Positions 7,406-13,710 of a stretch of DNA of 13,710 bases are shown in pieces. The stretch is from JBCDBW01 sp039182965 (GTDB lineage Bacteria > Verrucomicrobiota > Verrucomicrobiia > Verrucomicrobiales > DEV007). The notes beneath the pieces are model-generated. The model was not told where the DNA came from. It ran no database searches and saw only the letters and a program-made list of their open reading frames with translations. The position numbers and the translations under genes are program-made. Each line of letters starts with the position of its first letter. Within the stretch, counting starts at the first letter, position 1. The stretch is taken from positions 1 to 13,710 of the forward strand of contig JBCDBW010000118.1 of the NCBI GenBank assembly GCA_039182965.1. The letters run 5' to 3'.

Positions 7406-7419
7406 TTCCTAATTCCTAA
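7392..7419 (+). repeat. Tandem repeat (TTCCTAA)x4
   Basis: Four exact copies of TTCCTAA run from 7392 to 7419, followed by a degenerate fifth (TTCTTAC). The TAA stop of the DUF4381 gene is in the second copy. The repeat is AT-rich amid GC-rich DNA and fills most of the 34-base gap before the next gene. A 7-base unit shifts frame with each copy gained or lost, but stops appear quickly in the phases checked, so effects on the protein would be small. Confidence 0.95.
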
Positions 7420-7439
7420 TTCTTACGCCAGTAAGTACC

Positions 7440-8480
7440 ATGTTAACCTTCGCCCACATCTGGCTCTTCGCCCTCGCCCCGCTCCCCCTGCTCATCCGCT
7501 GGCTCGTCCCGCCGCGCGCGGAATCACAGCCCGCCGTCTTAGTCCCGTTCCTTAATCGTATCCGCGCCGCCCAGGACAGCGCCTCAACCCTGACAAAATC
7601 ACACCACTTCTGGCCCCTTCTCACACTATCTCTCGTCTGGCTCCTTCTCGTTACCGCACTCGCCCGGCCCCAATGGCTCGAAGACCCCATCACCCGCGAA
7701 ATCCCCACCCGCGACCTCCTCCTCCTCGTCGATCTCTCCGGCTCTATGGAAGCAAAAGACTTTACCGATTCCTCCGGTCAACCCGTCGATCGCCTCACCG
7801 CCGTAAAACAGGTGGTCGGTGATTTCCTCTCCCAGCGCGAAGGCGATCGCGTCGGGCTCGTCGTCTTTGGCAACGCTCCCTTCCTCCAAGCCCCCTTCAC
7901 TACCGATCTCGAGCTCTGCCGAAAACTCCTCGACCAAACCGCCGTCCGCATGGCTGGCCCAAAAACCGCCTTCGGCGACGCCATCGGCCTCGGGATTCGC
8001 ACCTTCGAAAACAGCGATGCCCCCGCCAAAACTATCATCGCCCTCACCGACGGGAACGATACCGGAAGCGGCCTGCCCCCGGTCGAAGCCGCTCGGGTCG
8101 CCCGCGACAATGGCATCACCATTCATACGGTCGCCATGGGAGACCCCACCACGGTCGGCGAAGAAAAACTCGACGAAGAAACTCTTAAAAGGGTCGCCCA
8201 AGAAACCGGCGGTCGTTACTTCCTCGCTCAGGACACGGAAGGCCTCGTCGAAATCTACGACGAACTCGACCGCATCGAGGAACGAAAAGTCGAAACCGTC
8301 AGTCATCGCCCGAAAACGGATCTCTACTTCTGGCCATTCGCCGCCGCCTTCATCATCTCACTGCTTTCAAAATTCATCCCCATTCTCCGCTTCACCGACA
8401 AAACCACTCACTCGTCTCCTTCCACCGACGCAAGACTACGTGTGAACGCCCGAACTTTCGAACTGGAGGTCGTCGACTGA
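7440..8480 (+). CDS. batA: vWA-domain membrane protein, BatA-like
   Basis: This 346-residue protein has an N-terminal hydrophobic helix (4-22), a second helix (58-75) followed by the typical ARPQW, and then a vWA domain. The metal-ion (MIDAS) motif is intact: DLSGS at 98-102, with a TDG loop at 203-205. Family motifs AVKQVVGDFLSQREGDRVGL and GNAPFLQAPFTTD are present. A third helix lies at about 297-312. This is the layout of BatA: a vWA domain between membrane helices that binds partners and is regulated by MoxR. The tail after the last helix (about 34 residues) is unconserved. The ATG at 7440 has no clear Shine-Dalgarno. The next gene starts four bases after the stop. Confidence 0.92.
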   Translation: MLTFAHIWLFALAPLPLLIRWLVPPRAESQPAVLVPFLNRIRAAQDSASTLTKSHHFWPLLTLSLVWLLLVTALARPQWLEDPITREIPTRDLLLLVDLSGSMEAKDFTDSSGQPVDRLTAVKQVVGDFLSQREGDRVGLVVFGNAPFLQAPFTTDLELCRKLLDQTAVRMAGPKTAFGDAIGLGIRTFENSDAPAKTIIALTDGNDTGSGLPPVEAARVARDNGITIHTVAMGDPTTVGEEKLDEETLKRVAQETGGRYFLAQDTEGLVEIYDELDRIEERKVETVSHRPKTDLYFWPFAAAFIISLLSKFIPILRFTDKTTHSSPSTDARLRVNARTFELEVVD

Positions 8481-8484
8481 TCCG

Positions 8485-9417
8485 ATGTGGGACACATTCC
8501 ATTTCATTCGCCCCGCGTGGCTCCTCGCTGCCCCCCTCGCCGGCCTCGTGTGGTGGTGGCACCGAAACTCCCGCGATCCACTGCGCGGCTGGCGAAAAAT
8601 CATCGCCCCCGAACTCCTGAATCCACTCACCCTCGACGCATCCGACGAAAACCACTGGCGCCCCTTCCTCCCGCTCCTCGCCTGGCTGCTCGCCGTCCTC
8701 GCCCTCGCCGGTCCCACCTGGAAACCCGAACCCTCCCCCTTCGCGGACGATCCAGTCCCACTCATGGTCGTGCTCGATGCAGGCGAATCCATGGACCTCA
8801 AGGACATGCCGCCCTCACGCATCGAACGCGCCCATTTGAAAATCGCCGACCTCGACGATGAACGAAAAGGTCAACCGCTGGGCCTCATCGCCTACTCCGG
8901 TTCCAGCCACCTCGTCCTCCCACCCACCCGGGACACCGCCATCGTCGCCCAAATGGCCTCCGAAATCACTCCTTCCATCATGCCCAAGCCGGGCGAAGAC
9001 CTCGCGAACGCTCTCAATCTCGCCAATCAACAGTTGTCCGATCTCGGCGGCTCCATTGTGGTCGTCTCCGACAACATCTCACCCAACCAAGACGAAGCTC
9101 TCCGCGCTTTTCGAAAAGAGTCCCGCACGCCCGTCCACTTCCTCGCCATAACCCGCCCCGATACTCCGGAACTCGACTCCCTCAAATCAGCCGCAAGTGC
9201 GCTCGATGCCTCGCTCACCCAGATCGCACCCGATTCGTCCGATATCGCAACCCTCGTCTCAAAAACCGCCCGCGCCCCCGTCGCAGTCGCCGCCGCCGGC
9301 CAAGGAACCCGATGGGCCGAATCCGGTTGGTGGCTCCTCATCCCCATCGCCTTGCTCACCCTCGTCGCCTTTCGCCGCACGCAGCGCCCCATTCCCACAG
9401 ACAACGCCGTCTCATGA
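8485..9417 (+). CDS. batB: vWA-domain membrane protein, BatB-like, with degenerate MIDAS
   Basis: This 310-residue protein has the same plan as the preceding gene: helices at about 9-25 and 61-76 (ending LALAGPTW), a vWA fold at about 93-265, and a C-terminal helix at about 281-297. The conserved PSRIERAHLKIADL and GLIAYSGSSHLVLPPTRDT segments identify the BatB type, as does the MPKPGEDLANALNLA segment. The metal site is degenerate: DAGES at 98-102 in place of DxSxS, and SDN in place of TDG. It probably keeps the fold without ordinary metal-dependent binding. It starts four bases after the BatA-like stop and ends with an ATGA overlap with the TPR gene. Confidence 0.9.
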   Translation: MWDTFHFIRPAWLLAAPLAGLVWWWHRNSRDPLRGWRKIIAPELLNPLTLDASDENHWRPFLPLLAWLLAVLALAGPTWKPEPSPFADDPVPLMVVLDAGESMDLKDMPPSRIERAHLKIADLDDERKGQPLGLIAYSGSSHLVLPPTRDTAIVAQMASEITPSIMPKPGEDLANALNLANQQLSDLGGSIVVVSDNISPNQDEALRAFRKESRTPVHFLAITRPDTPELDSLKSAASALDASLTQIAPDSSDIATLVSKTARAPVAVAAAGQGTRWAESGWWLLIPIALLTLVAFRRTQRPIPTDNAVS

Positions 9418-10007
9418 ACCCCGTCTCCACCATCGCCACGCTCTCTCTCGCCGCCGCCACGTGGTGGTCCAGCCTCTGGTTCACTCCCGACCAACAAGGC
9501 GATCGACTCATGAAGAAAGACGAATACGACGCCGCCGCCGAAGTCTATCGCGCCCCCATGCGCCAGGGGGCCGCCTGGTTCCGCGCCGGAGAATTCGAGA
9601 AAGCCGAACAATCCTTCGCCCGCTCCGCGTCCCCCGACGCCGAATACAATCGCGGTAATTGCCTCATCATGCTCGGCAAATACGACGACGCCGTTTCCCG
9701 CTACGACCGCGCCCTCGAACTCCGTCCCGATTGGCCCGATGCCATCGCCAATCGCGACCTCGCGATCGCCCGCGCCAAACTCGTAGAACAAAAAGGCGGC
9801 GACATGGGCGATCAGAAAATCGGCGCCAACGAGATCACTTTCGATAAACCCAACAACAACGAAGGTCAGGACACCGATCTCACCGGCGACAAACCCGCCA
9901 CCGACGAAGCCCTCCAAGCCCTCTGGCTCCGCCGCGTCCAAACCAGCCCCGCCGGCTTTCTGAAATCCAAATTCGCCTACCAACTCGCCACCGATCCCAG
10001 CGAATGA
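9414..10007 (+). CDS. batC: TPR protein, BatC-like
   Basis: The frame is open from 9312, but the ATG at 9414 is the likely start because it overlaps the preceding stop (ATGA) and begins directly with a hydrophobic export segment (residues 5-22). The protein is 197 residues. TPR-like helices span about 26-46, 51-72 and 76-106, with the core AEYNRGNCLIMLGKYDDAVSR and ALELRPDW. A linker rich in Asp/Asn follows, then WLRRVQTSPAGFLKSKFAYQ, matching the conserved tail of the TPR half of proteobacterial vWA-TPR Bat proteins. So this is the TPR part encoded separately. It is probably periplasmic, membrane-tethered and assembled with the BatA/B/D-like products. The stop overlaps the next ATG. Confidence 0.87.
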   Translation: MNPVSTIATLSLAAATWWSSLWFTPDQQGDRLMKKDEYDAAAEVYRAPMRQGAAWFRAGEFEKAEQSFARSASPDAEYNRGNCLIMLGKYDDAVSRYDRALELRPDWPDAIANRDLAIARAKLVEQKGGDMGDQKIGANEITFDKPNNNEGQDTDLTGDKPATDEALQALWLRRVQTSPAGFLKSKFAYQLATDPSE

Positions 10008-11404
10008 AACCGTCTCCCTCCAGAGCCTCCACCACCACCCGCATCGGTAGGGCGTGGCCTCCGGACGCGGCTGCCTCCCCAAAAAGACAGAAAAAAGCCC
10101 ACAGTCGCGAGCACGATCATCTGCGCAATCTGCAAGCAAAACCTGCCTCCGTGCCTTTGAAGACAAGCCTCCTTATCATTTGCAGCCTCCTAACGCTCCC
10201 CGTTCAGGCCATTGCCCAACAACAAGTCCCCCCCGCCACCGCCACCCTCTCCGCAGATACCGCATGGACCGGCGAACCACTCAGCCTCCGCATTACCCTC
10301 TTCTCGCCCGGCCCCTTCAGCGGAGCCGCTACCTTCGACTTCCCCGAAGTCCCCGGTCTCTTCTTCGTCAATACCGGCAGTCCCACCGTCGGCACCCGCA
10401 CAATCGATGGCTCCGAATACACCACCCAAGACCATCGCATCCTCGTCGTCTCACAGCGCGACGGCACCAACACCATCCCGCCCTTCACAATCCGATACAA
10501 AGGACGCCCCACCTTCACCGCCGACCCCGAACCGTTCCAAACCTCAACACCGGAACTCCGCTTCACCACCCAACGCCCGCCCGGCATGGAAGACGATGAC
10601 GTCGTCGTCGTCGCCACAAAAGTCGACTTCTCCCAATCATGGTCCGATCTCCCCGATGACAAAAAACTCATGGCCGGCGATGCGCTCGTGCGCACGATCA
10701 CCCGTACCACCGAGAACACATCCGCCATCATGCTCCCTCCTCCCCCGGTCACCGCGCCAGCGGGTGTAAAAGTCTACCTCGCAGATCCCGTCGTCGAAGA
10801 CAAATTCGACCGTGGCGACCTCAACGCAACCCGCACCGACGAAATCACTTACCAGTTCCAAAACGACGGCTCCTTCACCCTCCCCGACCTCACCTTTGAC
10901 TGGTGGAATCCCGATTCCAAATCCATCCAGTCCGCCACCCTCGAAGGCCAGGTCGTTGAAGTCGCCTCACCCCCCGCGCCTCCCCTCACACAGCAAGTCG
11001 CCAAATCACCCGGACGCTTCATCATCGTCCTCCTGATACTCGCCGTAATCGTTTGGCGCCTCCCGAGGATCATCCGGGTCGCCCGAATAAAATGGCACGC
11101 CTACAAGACTGATCCCGAGCGCCTCGCCGCCCGAACGGTCGTCGCCGCTTGCCGTTCCCATGATGCCATAAAGGCTCATACCGCCCTGAACCAGTGGCTT
11201 CTCCTCACCAGGGCACACCCCTCAACGCTTCTCGATCGTGAACAGAACATTCTCGCTAAAGTATGCTATGGCACCGAAGCCAACGAAGCACCGTGGAGCG
11301 GTCAAGCGCTTCTGGATGCATTCAAGGACACGCGACGCCATGCCCTGTCACAGGGAAAGAAATCATCCAAAAAAACCCCTCTCCCCGCTCTCAATCCGAC
11401 TTAG
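10004..11404 (+). CDS. batD: BatD-like membrane protein
   Basis: The 466-residue frame begins at an ATG overlapping the TPR gene stop. Residues 50-70 form a signal peptide (VPLKTSLLIICSLLTLPVQA), so the first 49 residues are an unusual extension; an in-frame GTG at 10151 is the more natural start, though without a Shine-Dalgarno. Residues about 72-330 are beta-rich Ig-like repeats of BatD type (LSADTAWTGEPLSLRITLFS, DFPEVPGLFFV, TIPPFTIRYKGRP, and a YQFQNDGSFTLPDLTF motif). A transmembrane helix at 339-360 is followed by a cytoplasmic helical domain ending in a basic tail. BatD proteins are the large periplasmic-facing component of Bat complexes. It is the last gene of the operon; a 214-base gap follows. 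Confidence 0.88.
   Translation: MKPSPSRASTTTRIGRAWPPDAAASPKRQKKAHSREHDHLRNLQAKPASVPLKTSLLIICSLLTLPVQAIAQQQVPPATATLSADTAWTGEPLSLRITLFSPGPFSGAATFDFPEVPGLFFVNTGSPTVGTRTIDGSEYTTQDHRILVVSQRDGTNTIPPFTIRYKGRPTFTADPEPFQTSTPELRFTTQRPPGMEDDDVVVVATKVDFSQSWSDLPDDKKLMAGDALVRTITRTTENTSAIMLPPPPVTAPAGVKVYLADPVVEDKFDRGDLNATRTDEITYQFQNDGSFTLPDLTFDWWNPDSKSIQSATLEGQVVEVASPPAPPLTQQVAKSPGRFIIVLLILAVIVWRLPRIIRVARIKWHAYKTDPERLAARTVVAACRSHDAIKAHTALNQWLLLTRAHPSTLLDREQNILAKVCYGTEANEAPWSGQALLDAFKDTRRHALSQGKKSSKKTPLPALNPT
10044..10080 (+). repeat. GC-rich repeat-like tract before the BatD signal peptide
   Basis: The stretch beginning CGGTAGGGCGTGGCCTCCGG resembles short dispersed GC-rich repeats common in intergenic DNA of Opitutae genomes (from recall, not from a search). 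It is present once in this window. It lies between the TPR gene stop and the likely true start of the BatD-like protein, and would explain the unconserved 49-residue N-terminus. Confidence 0.3.
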
Positions 11405-11564
11405 CCAACAATATGTTATCATCCCGATGCTGAACTACGCGACCACGATGGTGGACGCAGTCTCTCATTCCGGAACCACTCCCTGGCTTTCAGTCTATCG
11501 AAGATAGCTTTGATCTGACGGCCAAGCTCCAGCCCGCAAACCCTCGCTGTCAGGAGCCAAATCG

Positions 11565-11603
11565 CGTATTTTGCACTCGCGATCATCCCTCGAGCGAAAT
11601 ACG
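11565..11603. promoter_or_regulatory. Imperfect inverted repeat just upstream of ppk2
   Basis: CGTATTTTGC (11565-11574) and GCGAAATACG (11594-11603) pair at nine of ten positions, with one T-G wobble, around a 19-base loop. The repeat ends 15 bases before the ppk2 ATG at 11619. It could be an operator or an mRNA hairpin limiting initiation. No T-run follows on either strand, so it is not an intrinsic terminator. The rest of the gap (11405-11564) shows nothing I can call. Confidence 0.4.
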
Positions 11604-11618
11604 ATCGAACCCAATCCC

Positions 11619-12452
11619 ATGGGCAAAAAAGACAAAAAGAAAGACAACGGAAACGGCGAGAATAAGAAGCCAAAGAAACTCGACAACGATGTCTACGAAG
11701 AAGAGCTCTTCAGGCTGCAAACCGAACTCTGTAAACTCCAGGAGTGGGTCGTCCACAAGGGGCTCAAAGTGCTCGTGATCTTCGAAGGTCGCGATACCGC
11801 AGGCAAAGGAGGCATCATTAAGCGCATCAAAGAACGCGTCAGTCCCAGGGTCTTCCGCGTGGTCGCCCTTCCGGCCCCGACCGAACGGGAAAAGACCCAG
11901 TTCTACTTCCAGCGCTACACTTCTCATCTCCCGTCTGCCGGTGAAGTGGTCATCTTCGACCGCTCCTGGTACAACCGCGCGGGCGTGGAACGCGTTATGG
12001 GCTTCTGCACCGAGGAAGAATATGAGGAGTTCTTCCTCATCTGCCCCGGATGGGAAATGGCACTCGTCCGGGCCGACATCATTCTCATCAAGTATTTCCT
12101 CGTCGTCAGTCCCGACGAACAGCTTAAGCGCTTCGAGTCGCGTATCGAAGACCCGACAAAACAATGGAAACTAAGCCCCATGGACGTCAAAGCCCGGGAC
12201 CACTGGTTTGACTACTCAAAAGCCTACGATCGGATGTTCAACGCCACGGATACCAAGCACGCACCATGGCATCTCGTGCGAACCGACGATAAAAAACGCG
12301 GCCGCCTCAACTGCATCACACACCTCCTCGACCAGGTTTCCTATAAAGACCTTCCCGCTCCCGACGTAAAGCTGCCACCCCTTCAAGATTCGAAAGGCAT
12401 CAGCGACGAAGCCGTCCTGAAGACCCGGCAGTTCGTCCCTGAAAAATTCTGA
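11619..12452 (+). CDS. ppk2: Polyphosphate kinase 2 (PPK2 family)
   Basis: This cytoplasmic enzyme of 277 residues transfers phosphate from polyphosphate to nucleoside diphosphates (class I mainly ADP to ATP or GDP to GTP) or the reverse. Walker A is EGRDTAGKGG (56-65) and Walker B is VIFDRSWYNRAGVERVMGF (111-129). Further family motifs are FQRYTSHLPSAGEVV, SPDEQLKRFESR and the C-terminal CITHLL. Single-domain length and motifs fit class I; substrate preference cannot be read with certainty. The N-terminus is a Lys-rich stretch (GKKDKKKDNGNGENKKPKK) that is probably disordered. The ATG at 11619 is preferred over an upstream in-frame TTG at 11571. No Shine-Dalgarno is seen. The gap of 31 bases to the next gene suggests co-transcription. 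Confidence 0.94.
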   Translation: MGKKDKKKDNGNGENKKPKKLDNDVYEEELFRLQTELCKLQEWVVHKGLKVLVIFEGRDTAGKGGIIKRIKERVSPRVFRVVALPAPTEREKTQFYFQRYTSHLPSAGEVVIFDRSWYNRAGVERVMGFCTEEEYEEFFLICPGWEMALVRADIILIKYFLVVSPDEQLKRFESRIEDPTKQWKLSPMDVKARDHWFDYSKAYDRMFNATDTKHAPWHLVRTDDKKRGRLNCITHLLDQVSYKDLPAPDVKLPPLQDSKGISDEAVLKTRQFVPEKF

Positions 12453-12483
12453 ACATAAGTCTTTTTCTCCCTCCTGGTCCTCC

Positions 12484-13710
12484 ATGAAGGAACTCTACAT
12501 CTCAGGCGCCTATGTCATCATCGTGGCCATTCTCGTCCTCGGTCTTGGCAACGCGGTCACAAAAAGAGTCCCCTTCCTCCAGAAATACAGCATCCCTATG
12601 GCTGTGACTGGAGGCCTTGTTTGCAGTATCGCCATTCTTATCATCGGAAAAGCCGGTGGTCCGAGAATATCCTTCGATCTTGAACTTCGAGACGTCCTCC
12701 TCGTCGCCTTTTTTAGCACGATCGGCCTCTCCGCCAAATTCTCCCGCCTTGCCGCCGGCGGCAAAGCCCTCGCTATCCTCACTGCCTGCGCCGCCGCCTT
12801 TCTCTTCATCCAAAACGGCACCGGTGTGCTATTGGCCAAACTCCTTGGAGCACACCCCGGTCTCGGCCTCTTCGCCGGCAGCATTTCCCTTGCCGGTGGT
12901 CACGGCACCGCCATCGCCTGGGGCCAGGAAGCCGCTAAAGCAGGGATCACTGAAGCCGAACTCGTAGGCATCGCCTTCGCAACTTTCGGCCTTGTCGCTG
13001 GAGGTATCATCGGGGGCCCCATCTCCGAATTCCTCATTAAGAAAAATAATCTCTCCCCCACCAATACCCCCGTCGAAGGCGGTAGCGCCGATCGAACCGA
13101 AGTCCCTTCTGAGAAACTTGAACCCGTTACTCTCGAACGGGCCCTCTCCGTCCTCTTCATCCTCGCCGTTTGCGTCGCGTTCGGAGAGGTCGTCAATGAG
13201 TTCCTCTTCGCACGGGATTTCCGCGTCCCCGGATTCCTCACCGCCATGCTCGTGGGCATTTTCATCACAAATATTTCCGACAAACTGAATCGCCCCATTC
13301 GCCTCCCCGACTTCGATAAAACCGGGTCCGTCTGCCTTCAACTCTTCCTCGCCATGAGCCTCATGAGCATGGACCTCTCCTCCCTCGCCGGTGCTTTCGG
13401 GTTCATCTTTGTCGTCCTCTGCGCCCAGATTCTCGTCCTTACCCTCTTCGCCGTCTTCATCATCTTCCGCCTCATGGGCAAAGACTACGATGCCGCGGTC
13501 ATCGTGGGCGGGTTCTGCGGCCTCGGCATGGGCGCCACCCCCGTCGCCATCGCCAATATGTCCGCCATCACCAAAAAATACGCCCCTTCCTTCAAAGCTT
13601 TCCTCGTCGTCCCCCTCGTCGGCGCATTCTTCATCGATATCTTGAACGCCCTCATCATCAAATTCTTCCTCGACCTTCCCATTATGCAGCCGGCCGCAGA
13701 AGCCGCCACG
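12484..13710 (+). CDS. gltS: Sodium/glutamate symporter, GltS family (3' end beyond window)
   Basis: A frame is open from the ATG at 12484 to the window end (409 codons). E. coli GltS is about 400 residues, so nearly the whole protein is present. There are about ten hydrophobic segments in two halves, each half carrying a GltS hairpin-loop signature: SLAGGHGTAIAWG (135-147) and GLGMGATPVAIANM (346-359). A hydrophilic loop of about 40 residues (about 185-225) joins the halves. The family imports glutamate with Na+ across the inner membrane; the substrate is inferred from the family. The region before the ATG is pyrimidine-rich (TCTTTTTCTCCCTCCTGG) with no Shine-Dalgarno. It follows ppk2 by 31 bases and probably shares its transcript. 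Confidence 0.92.
   Translation, partial: MKELYISGAYVIIVAILVLGLGNAVTKRVPFLQKYSIPMAVTGGLVCSIAILIIGKAGGPRISFDLELRDVLLVAFFSTIGLSAKFSRLAAGGKALAILTACAAAFLFIQNGTGVLLAKLLGAHPGLGLFAGSISLAGGHGTAIAWGQEAAKAGITEAELVGIAFATFGLVAGGIIGGPISEFLIKKNNLSPTNTPVEGGSADRTEVPSEKLEPVTLERALSVLFILAVCVAFGEVVNEFLFARDFRVPGFLTAMLVGIFITNISDKLNRPIRLPDFDKTGSVCLQLFLAMSLMSMDLSSLAGAFGFIFVVLCAQILVLTLFAVFIIFRLMGKDYDAAVIVGGFCGLGMGATPVAIANMSAITKKYAPSFKAFLVVPLVGAFFIDILNALIIKFFLDLPIMQPAAEAAT

Noticed and set aside
7392..7426. CRISPR-like or phage attachment repeat
   Set aside because: It is a 7-base head-to-tail tandem array without spacers, integrase or tRNA nearby.
9027..10166. Open frame of 379 codons on the minus strand, Gly/Phe-rich
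   Set aside because: It is the antisense shadow of the BatB-like, TPR and BatD-like genes. Its composition is what GC-rich antisense frames give, and it has no recognisable domain.
12829..13341. Open frame of 170 codons on the minus strand
   Set aside because: It is antisense to the GltS gene, whose two signature loops and helix pattern are unmistakable.

Overview
The window looks like a chromosomal segment from a Verrucomicrobiota bacterium, probably class Opitutae. This rests on family content only: a secreted PDZ protein of the DUF6288 type, a YdjY-domain lipoprotein-like secreted protein, a GxxExxY-family gene, and a MoxR/DUF58/DUF4381/vWA/vWA/TPR/BatD operon with the junction style seen in that phylum. 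The DNA is fairly GC-rich, and from about 3,300 onward the + strand is visibly rich in C and poor in G. No 16S or other phylogenetic marker is present, so the assignment is inference.

Layout. (1) 1-3041, minus strand: the first 1013 codons of a very large exported protein (signal peptide, PDZ, toroid-like and HEAT-like helical regions, C-terminal jelly-roll-like region), whose 3' end lies outside the window. Its roughly 190-base leader holds hairpins, and a perfect 10-bp inverted repeat overlaps a candidate promoter. (2) 3364-4146, minus strand: a small exported YdjY-domain protein, divergent from what follows. (3) 4525-11404, plus strand: eight tightly packed genes forming a MoxR-Bat ('aerotolerance') operon: MoxR AAA+ ATPase, GxxExxY protein, DUF58 protein, DUF4381 membrane protein, vWA protein 1 (BatA-like), vWA protein 2 (BatB-like), TPR protein (BatC-like) and BatD-like protein. 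(4) 11619-12452: class-I-like polyphosphate kinase 2. (5) 12484 to the window end: GltS-type sodium/glutamate symporter, almost complete.

How the genes work together. In characterised MoxR systems the AAA+ ATPase acts on partner vWA proteins to assemble or activate envelope complexes. Here the DUF58, DUF4381, BatA, BatB, BatC and BatD products would be the cytoplasmic, membrane and periplasmic partners, and most junctions overlap or nearly overlap (ATGA, TAG-ATG). The PPK2 and GltS genes are separate housekeeping functions (polyphosphate/nucleotide phosphorylation and glutamate uptake).

The most unusual feature is that several Bat operon junctions carry foreign-looking DNA: a GxxExxY gene fitted between moxR and the DUF58 gene with stop/start overlaps on both sides, an AT-rich tract that became the DUF58 N-terminus, a (TTCCTAA)4 tandem repeat that supplies the DUF4381 stop codon, and a GC-rich repeat-like tract ahead of the BatD signal peptide. 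I found no RNA genes, CRISPR arrays, transposases or integrases.
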